DNA of 64,000 bases from CAXMQS01 sp964195995 (GTDB lineage: Bacteria > Actinomycetota > Acidimicrobiia > Spongiisociales > JAOTWH01): positions 1 through 64,000 of the forward strand of contig CAXMQS010000036.1 of assembly GCA_964195995.1 (NCBI GenBank), in the 5' to 3' direction. The translations under genes were made by a program, and so were the position numbers. Numbering within the stretch: position 1 is the first letter of the stretch; the number at the start of each line of letters is the position of its first letter. Positions 23,984 through 31,437 of the stretch are shown piece by piece. The notes under the pieces are model-generated. The model made no database searches. It was not told the origin of the DNA and worked only from the letters and a program-made list of their open reading frames with translations.

Positions 23984-26068
23984 ATGCGCGTCTACGAGCT
24001 AGCCAGAGATCTTGGGCAAGAGTCCAAGGACGTGCTGACCCGCGCCCAAGAGCTCGGCCTTGACGTCACGACGGCCTCCTCCGGCCTGGACGATGAGTCA
24101 GCCGAGATCATCAAGCTCTCCTACGCGACGCCGGACACCCCGGAGGCCAAGACAGAGGAAGAACCCGTTGTCGAGGCTGAAGCGACGCCCGTTGCTGCCG
24201 AAAAACCGGCCCCCAAGAAAGGCAAGCCTTCCGGCAGGAGAGCTCCGAGGCGGTTCGACGAGGAGGAAGAAGACGAGGACCTCGCCCCCGGCGAGATGCG
24301 CCCCCTCGAGGTTCCGGCCGGGATAACGGTCTCCGAGTTCGCAGACGCTGTCAGGCGAGGGATCGGAAGCATCACCCGAGTGCTCATGGAGATGGGCGAG
24401 ATGGTCACTGCCAACTCGGTTGTCCCTCCCGAGGCCCTGGAGTTGCTGGGGGAGGCCTTCCGCTACGACCTCACCATCGTCGGTTCCGCCGAAGAGGAGG
24501 TTGAGGAAGCCGTCCCCGAGTTCGAAGCGCCCACGTTCGACGACGACTCCGAGACCCTTACGCCGCGGTCACCGGTCGTCACCGTCATGGGTCACGTCGA
24601 CCATGGCAAGACGGCCCTGCTCGACACCATTCGCGAGACCAACGTGATCGCAGGCGAGGCCGGCGGCATCACGCAGCACATCGGCGCCTACCAGGCGATG
24701 TACAAGGACCGCCCCATCACCTTCATCGACACTCCCGGTCACGAGGCCTTCACCGCGCTCAGAGCTCGCGGGGCGGTGGTCACCGACATCGTCGTCCTCG
24801 TCGTTGCCGCCGACGACGGCGTCATGCCGCAGACTCAGGAAGCCATCTCTCATGGAAAGGCGGCGGGCGTTCCGATCATCGTCGCCATTAACAAGATGGA
24901 CCTCGACGCGGCAGACCCGATGACCGTGCGCGCCCAGCTCACCGAACACGAGGTGGTCGTTGAGAGCCTCGGCGGTGATGTGCCGGAAGCCGAGATCTCT
25001 GCTACCAAGGGCACCGGATTAGACCATCTTCTCGAACTCATCGAGCTCGTCGCTGAGCTGGAAGAGCTCAAGGGTCGAACCGATGTTCCCGGCTCAGGAA
25101 CCGTTATCGAGTCCCAGGTAGAGAAGGGTCGTGGGCCGGTCGCCACTGTGATCGTGCAGCGAGGAACCCTGAGAAAGGGCGACATCCTGGTCGCCGGCGC
25201 TGTCACCGGACGCGTTAGGGCCATGTTCAACTCCAACGGAGAAGAGGTCGCGGAGGCGGGGCCGAGCACGCCGGTGGTCGTCATGGGATGGTCGGAAGTC
25301 CCAGTCGCCGGTGACTTCTTCGAGGTCACCGAGGACGAGAAGACAGCTCGTAGCAAGGCGGACGAGCGCAACGAGCTGCTGCGGACGCGTGATCTCGTGG
25401 TTCCCAAGCCAGAAGATCGCTTGCAGATGCTCCTTGATCATCTATCCAGCGTTGACGATGCGGAGGTCAACGTCATCGTCAAGGCAGACGCTCACGGCTC
25501 GCTCGAGGCCATCCGCGAGTCGATCGCCAAGATCAAGCGCGAGGACGGCGCCGTCAACATCATCCATGGCGCCGTCGGCGGCATCAACGCCAACGACATC
25601 GTGCTCGCGGAAGCCTCTGAGGGCATTGTCTTCGGCTTCAACGTTCGTCCCGATGCCGGTGCGCGTAAGGCAGCCGAGGCGGGCGGTGTTGAGATAAGAA
25701 CCCACCGCATCATCTACGAGCTCCTCGACGAGGTCGAAGCGCTGCTCCTGGGACGGCTGGCACCTGAGGAGATCGAAGACCTGCTCGGCGTTGCCGAGGT
25801 CCGTGCCACGTTCCGCAGTCCGCGCTTTGGCACCATCGCCGGGTCCATGGTCACCGAGGGCGAAATCCAGCGCAATGCCAAGGTGCGTCTCGTGCGAGAT
25901 GGCGTTGTGGTTTACGACGGCACCGTCGCTTCACTGCGACGGTTCAAAGACGATGTGTCGAGCGTGCAGTCCGGCTTCGAGTGCGGCATCGGACTGGAGA
26001 ACTTCCGTGACATCAAGGAGGGCGATCTGCTCGAGTCCTATCTGGTGCGCGAGGTCGCCCGCACCTAG
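23984..26068 (+). CDS. infB: Translation initiation factor IF-2
   Basis: GTPase that brings initiator tRNA to the ribosome. 694 residues, short for an actinobacterium because the linker between the N-terminal IF2N domain (1-50) and the second IF2N (~105-165) is only ~50 residues. G1 is GHVDHGKT (203-210), followed by the switch I region GGITQHIGAYQ, DTPGHEAF and NKMD. Domains II-IV end in the initiator tRNA-binding C2 domain (SSVQSGFECGIGLENFRDIKEGD). Confidence 0.97.
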   Translation: MRVYELARDLGQESKDVLTRAQELGLDVTTASSGLDDESAEIIKLSYATPDTPEAKTEEEPVVEAEATPVAAEKPAPKKGKPSGRRAPRRFDEEEEDEDLAPGEMRPLEVPAGITVSEFADAVRRGIGSITRVLMEMGEMVTANSVVPPEALELLGEAFRYDLTIVGSAEEEVEEAVPEFEAPTFDDDSETLTPRSPVVTVMGHVDHGKTALLDTIRETNVIAGEAGGITQHIGAYQAMYKDRPITFIDTPGHEAFTALRARGAVVTDIVVLVVAADDGVMPQTQEAISHGKAAGVPIIVAINKMDLDAADPMTVRAQLTEHEVVVESLGGDVPEAEISATKGTGLDHLLELIELVAELEELKGRTDVPGSGTVIESQVEKGRGPVATVIVQRGTLRKGDILVAGAVTGRVRAMFNSNGEEVAEAGPSTPVVVMGWSEVPVAGDFFEVTEDEKTARSKADERNELLRTRDLVVPKPEDRLQMLLDHLSSVDDAEVNVIVKADAHGSLEAIRESIAKIKREDGAVNIIHGAVGGINANDIVLAEASEGIVFGFNVRPDAGARKAAEAGGVEIRTHRIIYELLDEVEALLLGRLAPEEIEDLLGVAEVRATFRSPRFGTIAGSMVTEGEIQRNAKVRLVRDGVVVYDGTVASLRRFKDDVSSVQSGFECGIGLENFRDIKEGDLLESYLVREVART

Positions 26069-26074
26069 CGTCGC

Positions 26075-26365
26075 ATGCACGCTGCAGCCCTCAGGGCCGA
26101 GATACGGCTCCCGGACACCCACTCACTCAAGGAGAAGCGGCGCAAGATGCGGACCGTCAAGAACCAGCTGGACAAGCTCGGGCTCTCCGTTGCCGAGGTC
26201 GACTTCCAGGACAAGTGGCAGCGATCGACCATCGGCGTCGCCGCGGTTGCCCCTCAGCACAGCCAGCTGGTGCGGGTGTTGCGCTCCGTTGAGCGGACGC
26301 TGGATTCGATCGGCGAGATCGAGCTCCTCGAGGTTTCCATCTCTCATCTGGAGCGCCCGGAATGA
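26075..26365 (+). CDS. DUF503 (YlxP-like) protein
   Basis: A 96-residue member of DUF503. The conserved core is EIRLPDTHSLKEKRRKMRTVKNQL, then SVAEVDFQDKWQRSTIGVAAV and a C-terminal EIELLEVSISHLE strand. The family nearly always sits between infB and rbfA, as here, and is presumed to act in translation or ribosome assembly. Its stop overlaps rbfA by 4 nt. Confidence 0.88.
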   Translation: MHAAALRAEIRLPDTHSLKEKRRKMRTVKNQLDKLGLSVAEVDFQDKWQRSTIGVAAVAPQHSQLVRVLRSVERTLDSIGEIELLEVSISHLERPE

Positions 26366-26718
26366 ACGAGCGGATGAGGCGTGTCAACGGCGTGCTGCGA
26401 GAGACCATCGCCGAGGAGGTTCGTGATCTGAAAGATCCGCGCATCGGCTTCGTCACCATCACCGGCGTCGAGGCTGCCCCCGACCTTCGAAACGCCGTCG
26501 TCTACTACTCGGTGCTCGGGGACGAGGATGTCGCAGCCGAGACCGCCAAGGGCCTCGAGCATGCCGCACCCCACGTGCAGGAGGGCATCGGTGCCAAGGT
26601 ACGTCTCAAGTACATGCCGAAACTCCGCTTCGTTGTCGATCCATCCATCGCCCACGGGGCGCGGATAGACGAACTGTTGGCAAAAGGACGTGATGATGAG
26701 CCTGTCACAGGCAGCTAA
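26362..26718 (+). CDS. rbfA: Ribosome-binding factor A
   Basis: A 118-residue KH-fold 30S maturation factor. The N-terminal segment MRRVNGVLRETIAEEVRDLKDPRIGFVTITGVE and the late RLKYMPKLRFVVDPSIAHGARIDELL match the family start to end. It overlaps both neighbours, so it is translationally coupled within the nusA-infB operon. Confidence 0.95.
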   Translation: MNERMRRVNGVLRETIAEEVRDLKDPRIGFVTITGVEAAPDLRNAVVYYSVLGDEDVAAETAKGLEHAAPHVQEGIGAKVRLKYMPKLRFVVDPSIAHGARIDELLAKGRDDEPVTGS

Positions 26719-27640
26719 GGCGCTGGCCGACGCCTCTGTTGTGGCCACGGCTGGTCACATCGCTCCAGATCCCGATGCTCTTGGGTCGGCCGTTGCCCTG
26801 GCGAGGTCGGCCCGACTGGCCGGCAAGGAAGCCGTCGCGTCGTTCGGCGAGCCCTTCATCATCCCTCCTTCCTATGAGTTCCTGCCCCTCGAAGAGCTGG
26901 TGCCCCCAGGTGAATTTCCCGAGAGGCCGGAGGTGATGGTCGCTTTCGACACGGCCTCGATGCAGCGTCTCGGGTCGCTGATGACCAGCGCCGACAACGC
27001 CGAAACGCTCATCGTTATCGATCACCATGCCTCCAACAGCGGCTTCGGCGACATCTCGGTCGTCGTGCCGGAAGCCGCAGCGTCTGGCCAGCTCGCCTAC
27101 GAGCTCATCGGGTTGCTCGGGTGGCCGATCGACGCCGCAGTGGCGACCGCGTTGTGGGCGGCGCTCGTCTCCGACACGGGTCGCTTCCAGTACTCCAACA
27201 CGTCGCCGGAAGTGCTTCGCATCGCCGCCGATCTCGTCGAGCATGGCGCCAAGCCGGATGTCGTCGGACAGGAGCTCTACGAGAAGGTGCCGCATGGATA
27301 CATGACGGTCGCCTCCCGCGTTCTCGGAAGATCGAAACTGGTCGGCGAAGTCGTGTGGTCCGTGCTGCTGCATGAAGATCTCGCCGCCGGCGGCATCGGC
27401 CAGGAGGACGCAGACGGTCTCATCGACCAGCTCCGCCTGGCCCGGGAGTCCGAGGCAGCGCTGCTCCTCAAGGAGACCGATGATGGCTTCAAGGGAAGCC
27501 TGCGCTCGCGGGGCAAGCTCGACGTGGGGGCGGTTGCCGTAGCCCTTGGCGGCGGTGGCCATCACAACGCCGCCGGCTTCGATCATCCGGGGCCCGCCGG
27601 CGCCATCGTTGACGAGGTGATTGGGCTACTCCGTGGTTGA
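26696..27640 (+). CDS. nrnA: DHH-DHHA1 phosphoesterase, NrnA-type oligoribonuclease/pAp phosphatase
   Basis: About 314 residues. DHH domain motifs are HIAPDPDALGSAVAL, AFDTASMQR, the name-giving IDHHASN and a later SDTGRF. The DHHA1 domain ends with the GGGGHHNAAGF motif. Members degrade very short RNAs and dephosphorylate pAp. ATG 26696 (of GTG 26690, ATG 26693 and ATG 26696) is best spaced from AAAAGGA. The gene overlaps the rbfA end by 23 nt. Confidence 0.92.
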   Translation: MSLSQAAKALADASVVATAGHIAPDPDALGSAVALARSARLAGKEAVASFGEPFIIPPSYEFLPLEELVPPGEFPERPEVMVAFDTASMQRLGSLMTSADNAETLIVIDHHASNSGFGDISVVVPEAAASGQLAYELIGLLGWPIDAAVATALWAALVSDTGRFQYSNTSPEVLRIAADLVEHGAKPDVVGQELYEKVPHGYMTVASRVLGRSKLVGEVVWSVLLHEDLAAGGIGQEDADGLIDQLRLARESEAALLLKETDDGFKGSLRSRGKLDVGAVAVALGGGGHHNAAGFDHPGPAGAIVDEVIGLLRG

Positions 27641-28493
27641 CGGGTTTCTGTTAGTTGACAAGCCAGCTACCTGGACGTCTCACGACGTCGTCGGAAAGCT
27701 GCGGGGAGTGCTTGGTATGCGCAAGATCGGGCACTCTGGCACTCTCGATCCGATGGCTACGGGCCTGCTGGTCGTCGGCCTCGGCCGGGCAACTCGCTTG
27801 CTGCGCTTCATCCAGGACCTTCCCAAGGACTACGAGGCCACGGCGCTCTTCGGCGTCGCCACCGACTCCGGCGATGCCGACGGTGATGTGATCGAAGAAT
27901 CCACACCCGAGTTCACCGAAGAGGAACTGCGGGTGGCACTCGGTCCCTTCGTTGGAACCATCCAGCAGGTGCCGCCTGCCGTTTCTGCGATCAAGCGGGG
28001 CGGCAAGCGGATGCATGAGTTGGCGCGAGCCGGTGTGGCCGTCGAGCTGGAGCCGAGGCCCGTCGAGATCTACGACCTGGAGCTAGTCGATTTCGCGATG
28101 CCAACGGCGAAGCTGCGAGTGCGCTGCGGCAAGGGAACCTATATCCGCGTACTTGCCGAGGACGTCGCCAAGGCCGTTGGTACTCGGGCTCACCTGGTGG
28201 CACTGCGGCGCACCGCCAGCGCAGGTTTCTCGGTGGATGGAGCCAAGACGATTGAAGAACTGGAGTCGGCCGAGGATCCCAACTCGTTCGTGCTGTCGCC
28301 CGCTGAGGGCCTCAAGGCCTTGCCGTCGGTGCAGCTTCCGGAGCAGCAGCGGACGGCAGTGCTCCACGGCGGACCGATCGAGGACGTCGCCAACGCAACA
28401 GCAGGTCCCGTGGCGGTGCTAGATGGCGACGACCTCGTCGGCGTCTATCGGCCAGAGGGCGATCGACTTGTCCCAGAAGTGGTTGTGGCGTGA
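27633..28493 (+). CDS. truB: tRNA pseudouridine-55 synthase
   Basis: Makes pseudouridine at position 55 of the tRNA T loop. The N-terminal VDGFLLVDKPATWTSHDVVGKLR and the catalytic loop GHSGTLDPMATGLL (catalytic Asp) are clear, as are KDYEATALFGVATDSGDADGD and GTYIRVLAEDVAKAVGT. The C-terminal PUA-like domain is short. GTG 27633 is preferred to TTG 27621; it overlaps nrnA by 8 nt. Confidence 0.95.
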   Translation: MVDGFLLVDKPATWTSHDVVGKLRGVLGMRKIGHSGTLDPMATGLLVVGLGRATRLLRFIQDLPKDYEATALFGVATDSGDADGDVIEESTPEFTEEELRVALGPFVGTIQQVPPAVSAIKRGGKRMHELARAGVAVELEPRPVEIYDLELVDFAMPTAKLRVRCGKGTYIRVLAEDVAKAVGTRAHLVALRRTASAGFSVDGAKTIEELESAEDPNSFVLSPAEGLKALPSVQLPEQQRTAVLHGGPIEDVANATAGPVAVLDGDDLVGVYRPEGDRLVPEVVVA

Positions 28494-29401
28494 AGATCTT
28501 GACCGGCGACTGGGAGTCATGGGAAGCTGAGCCATCGGCGGTCGCCATTGGCGTCTTCGACGGTGTGCACAGAGGTCATCGGGCTGTTCTCGCTGCGTTG
28601 GCCGACGATGGCCTCGCCAGCGCCGTCCTGACTTTCGAACCGCACCCGCTATCGATCATCGCCCCAGAGCATTCGCCGCTGATGCTGACCTCGCTGGATC
28701 GGAAGTTGGAGCTGTTCGAAGAGGCCAGGGTGGCCGCGGTCGGCGTGGTGGCATTCGACGAAGCTGTCCGAGAGATGAGCCCACGTCAGTTCTGCTCCGA
28801 CATCGTTGTGGACGGTCTGAAGGCACGCCGCGTCGTGGTCGGGGTCGACTTTCACTTCGGCAAGGATCGAGCAGGAACTCCGGAGGTGCTTGGCTCCCTC
28901 GGGGAGGAGCTTGGTTTCGAGGTCGTTGTGTTGCCGCTGGTGGGAGACGGCAAAGGCATCTCGTCGAGCGCCATCCGCACTGCACTCGCCGACGGCCGCA
29001 TCGCAGATGCCGCCGACTTGCTCGGCAGGCCATTCCGAGTTACTCGAACCGTTGTCCCAGGCGAGGACCGCGGTGCGGCCATCGGCTTTCCGACGGCGAA
29101 CCTCGAAGCGGTCCCCGGTCTTGCGGTGCCTGGTCGGGGCGTCTACGCGGTCTTGGCACTCGTCGCGGGGGAGGCCCTCGCAGGTGTCGCCAATATCGGC
29201 GTCCACCCCACCTTCGGCGGAGATGATGTCGAGATGATCGAGGTCCATCTCCTCGACCACTCTCAGGACCTCTATGGGCTCGAGATCAGCATCGACTTCA
29301 TCGAGCGCATTCGGGACGAGATGGCCTTCTCGGGAGTTGACGAGCTGGTGGCTCAGATCGCGCGTGATGTCGAGGCCGCTCGGCGAATTCACACCCCTTG
29401 A
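28490..29401 (+). CDS. ribF: Bifunctional riboflavin kinase / FAD synthetase
   Basis: 303 residues. The N-terminal FAD synthetase nucleotidyltransferase domain has GVFDGVHRGHRAVL and later GKGISSSAIRTALADGRI. The C-terminal riboflavin kinase domain has RGAAIGFPTANLE, GVYAVLA, VANIGVHPTFGG and FIERIRDEMAF. It supplies FMN and FAD. The GTG start overlaps the truB stop (GTGA). truB-ribF is the usual order. Confidence 0.95.
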   Translation: MKILTGDWESWEAEPSAVAIGVFDGVHRGHRAVLAALADDGLASAVLTFEPHPLSIIAPEHSPLMLTSLDRKLELFEEARVAAVGVVAFDEAVREMSPRQFCSDIVVDGLKARRVVVGVDFHFGKDRAGTPEVLGSLGEELGFEVVVLPLVGDGKGISSSAIRTALADGRIADAADLLGRPFRVTRTVVPGEDRGAAIGFPTANLEAVPGLAVPGRGVYAVLALVAGEALAGVANIGVHPTFGGDDVEMIEVHLLDHSQDLYGLEISIDFIERIRDEMAFSGVDELVAQIARDVEAARRIHTP

Positions 29402-29432
29402 ACCGGACGGCCAGGTCGTTCAGAGTTGACCG

Positions 29433-30428
29433 GTGCTGGCCGTCGCCCTGCTCTTCGTCACAACCACAACACTCGCCCCAGCCGACGCCCTGACGCTGGC
29501 GCCGAACCCGACGCCGCCGGCGACCCTGGCGCCCGCGCCGGCCACGTCGCCGGCCTCAGATCCCGGCCCACCGCCCCCGATTCGGTTGGGCGCGTTGGCC
29601 GCTTCCTTCGCGGCATTGGCGCAGTGGACACGGCGCAAGGCCGACTACTACGAGGACCTTCCGACGACTGCCCCTGATGGCGTTCGCATCCTCTTCGTGC
29701 CCGGCTTCGGTTCGCAGGTGACGGGGACGTTCGACGAGCTGATGGATCGACTCGGCATCGTCAACGACGGGGACCTCGACGTAGTCGAGTTCGACCACCG
29801 GATGGTCCACCAGGCGGATTCGCACATCTCGGCTTCGAAGCACGTTTCGGTTGACGACCTTGCTGACGGACTCGGCGCCATGCTGACCGCCATGGCGATG
29901 GCGCCAGGTGGTCCCATCTACCTCGTTGGTCACTCCAAGGGTGCGGTCGCCATCGCCGAACTGTTGGCGCGCTGGGACCGGCGACCGGGCTTGGCGGTTG
30001 GCGCGGTGGCGGGGGCTGCGCTACTCGATCCACCGATCTCGTCGGGCCTACTTGGCGCCGGCCAGTCGTTCGGGAGCTACTTCCTCCCAGCCGTTCCCAA
30101 TGACGGTGGCTACTCACCACACCAATGCGGTGGTCTGTTCGACTGCCACGACACCAGACGTCACCTGGGCAAGGAGGCCGGGGTCGAGGTCACGGTCTTT
30201 CGCAACCCCGACGCCAGGGTCACCAACTTCACCGACAACCCGCCTGGCCTGCGGGTGTTGGATGTGCGTGATCCCGGAGTCGACATGTCGTTCAGCATCG
30301 GTGCCATCGGCGACGCTCACTCCTTCCCGCTGCATTCGGTGGCTGTGGCCGCCTGCATCGCCGACGAGATGCGTACACCCGGTGCGTGCAACTGGCCCAT
30401 CAGAAGGTGGCTGGCGGGGGAGTGGTAG
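29433..30428 (+). CDS. Predicted secreted alpha/beta hydrolase
   Basis: 331 residues. A hydrophobic start (LAVALLFVTTTTLAPADA) looks like a signal peptide, then a Pro/Ala/Thr-rich linker (~20-50). The catalytic-type domain has a strand RILFVPGFGSQVTGTFDELMDRLG, the nucleophile elbow LVGHSKGAVAIAEL (GHSKG, Ser nucleophile) and a late DAHSFPLHSVAV that could supply His. Four cysteines (QCGGLFDCHD and near the C-terminus) could form disulfides outside the cell. Substrate unknown. It lies between ribF and ridA but points to no operon role. Confidence 0.65.
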   Translation: MLAVALLFVTTTTLAPADALTLAPNPTPPATLAPAPATSPASDPGPPPPIRLGALAASFAALAQWTRRKADYYEDLPTTAPDGVRILFVPGFGSQVTGTFDELMDRLGIVNDGDLDVVEFDHRMVHQADSHISASKHVSVDDLADGLGAMLTAMAMAPGGPIYLVGHSKGAVAIAELLARWDRRPGLAVGAVAGAALLDPPISSGLLGAGQSFGSYFLPAVPNDGGYSPHQCGGLFDCHDTRRHLGKEAGVEVTVFRNPDARVTNFTDNPPGLRVLDVRDPGVDMSFSIGAIGDAHSFPLHSVAVAACIADEMRTPGACNWPIRRWLAGEW

Positions 30429-30594
30429 GAAAGCATCTGCCGGCCCGGCGTCGAACGACGACGAGCGACCGAGGCCGAACAGGGCTCGAAAGGAGTCGAC
30501 CCCGCCGGGGGCGGCAAGGGCGATCGTCCGGCGGTTGGATTGCACCAGCCTGGGGCTCTGGGCCTTGCCCGGAGGCGGGGGAGGATTGCGCCCC

Positions 30595-30600
30595 TAGCCT
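30595..30600 (+). promoter_or_regulatory. -10 box of ridA (leaderless type)
   Basis: TAGCCT lies 7 nt before ATG 30608; no Shine-Dalgarno is visible. Confidence 0.5.
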
Positions 30601-30607
30601 CGTTGCC

Positions 30608-30991
30608 ATGATCACACACATTCGTTCAGGATCTCCCTACGAGGACCGCTGGGGCTTCACCCGCGCGGTGCGGTTTGGCGACAGGGTCATCGTTTCGGGC
30701 ACCGCCCCCATCCCGCCTGTCGGCGAAGAGGTGGCTGCGACGCCATACGACCAGATGATGCGCTGCGGTGAGATCATCAGAGCGGCTCTCGAGGAAGCAG
30801 GCGTGACCATGGCAGACGTCATCCGCACTCGGATGTTCGTGACCAGCGAGCACTTCGCTGACGACATCGGCCGGGCCCACAAGGAGCTGTTTGGCGAGGC
30901 GATGCCGGCGGCGACCATGATCAAGACTCAGCTCATAGACCCGACGTGGATGGTCGAAGTCGAGGCAGAGGCACTCGTGCCCCCACAGTGA
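30608..30991 (+). CDS. RidA/YjgF-type enamine/imine deaminase family protein
   Basis: 127 residues with the chorismate-mutase-like RidA fold. Visible segments are GFTRAVRFGDRVIVSGTAP, YDQMMRCGEIIRAALEEAGVTMADVIRTRMFVT and the C-terminal MVEVEAEALVP. The Arg typical of active RidA (in a TRMFVT-like strand) is present. Could deaminate reactive enamines or belong to an inactive Rid subgroup. ATG 30608 was chosen by family alignment and the TAGCCT box; the upstream open frame is a shadow. Confidence 0.85.
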   Translation: MITHIRSGSPYEDRWGFTRAVRFGDRVIVSGTAPIPPVGEEVAATPYDQMMRCGEIIRAALEEAGVTMADVIRTRMFVTSEHFADDIGRAHKELFGEAMPAATMIKTQLIDPTWMVEVEAEALVPPQ

Positions 30992-30997
30992 GCGCGC

Positions 30998-31003
30998 TAC
31001 AAT
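30998..31003 (+). promoter_or_regulatory. -10 box of rpsO-pnp
   Basis: TACAAT, 34 nt before the rpsO ATG. The region 18 nt further up has no strong -35. A short CGAG/CTCG inverted repeat lies in the leader, where S15 autoregulation usually acts. Confidence 0.45.
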
Positions 31004-31037
31004 CTCCCATCGAGCCGATCATCTCGGCATCTTCCTT

Positions 31038-31295
31038 ATGAAGGACACCTCCACCATCGTCGCCGAGTACGGCAAGACTGCCACGGACACGGGTTCTCCC
31101 GAAGTCCAGGTGGCCCTGTTGACCGAGCGTATCGACCACCTCACCGAGCACTTGAAGGATCACAAAGGTGACCATCACGGCCGTAGAGGACTGTTGATCA
31201 TGGTGGGACGGAGGCGCCGGCTCCTCGACTACTTGAACTCCAAGGACGTCGAGCGGTATCGAAACCTCATCGCCCGATTGGGGCTGCGGAGGTAA
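31038..31295 (+). CDS. rpsO: 30S ribosomal protein S15
   Basis: 85 residues. The S15 signature is GDHHGRRGLLIMVGRRRRLLDYLNSKDVERY, preceded by TGSPEVQVALLTERIDHLTEHLK. It binds 16S rRNA helices 20-22. Followed by pnp, the common rpsO-pnp pair. Confidence 0.97.
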   Translation: MKDTSTIVAEYGKTATDTGSPEVQVALLTERIDHLTEHLKDHKGDHHGRRGLLIMVGRRRRLLDYLNSKDVERYRNLIARLGLRR

Positions 31296-31304
31296 TCAGC
31301 TCAG

Positions 31305-31343
31305 GAAGGCCACCCGGCCTTCTCTCGACCGGAGGGACTCCGG
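31305..31343 (+). other. Two hairpins between rpsO and pnp
   Basis: Stem GAAGGCC/GGCCTTC with loop ACCC (31305-31322), then stem CCGGAG/CTCCGG with a 3-nt loop (31329-31343). In E. coli and Streptomyces the rpsO-pnp spacer folds into a stem cut by RNase III that sets pnp expression; these may serve the same purpose. Confidence 0.5.
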
Positions 31344-31437
31344 CCGGTTGTCAGTGGCGACGTCTCGCCAGCACCTTGCGAGGCGTGACCACTGTCAATC
31401 AGTCGCCGTCTCCCTCCCCAAAAACATAGGAGACAGA

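Noticed and set aside
29426..29677. Alternative reading frame over the start of the secreted hydrolase
   Set aside because: Shadow; the hydrolase frame has a signal peptide and an alpha/beta hydrolase elbow.
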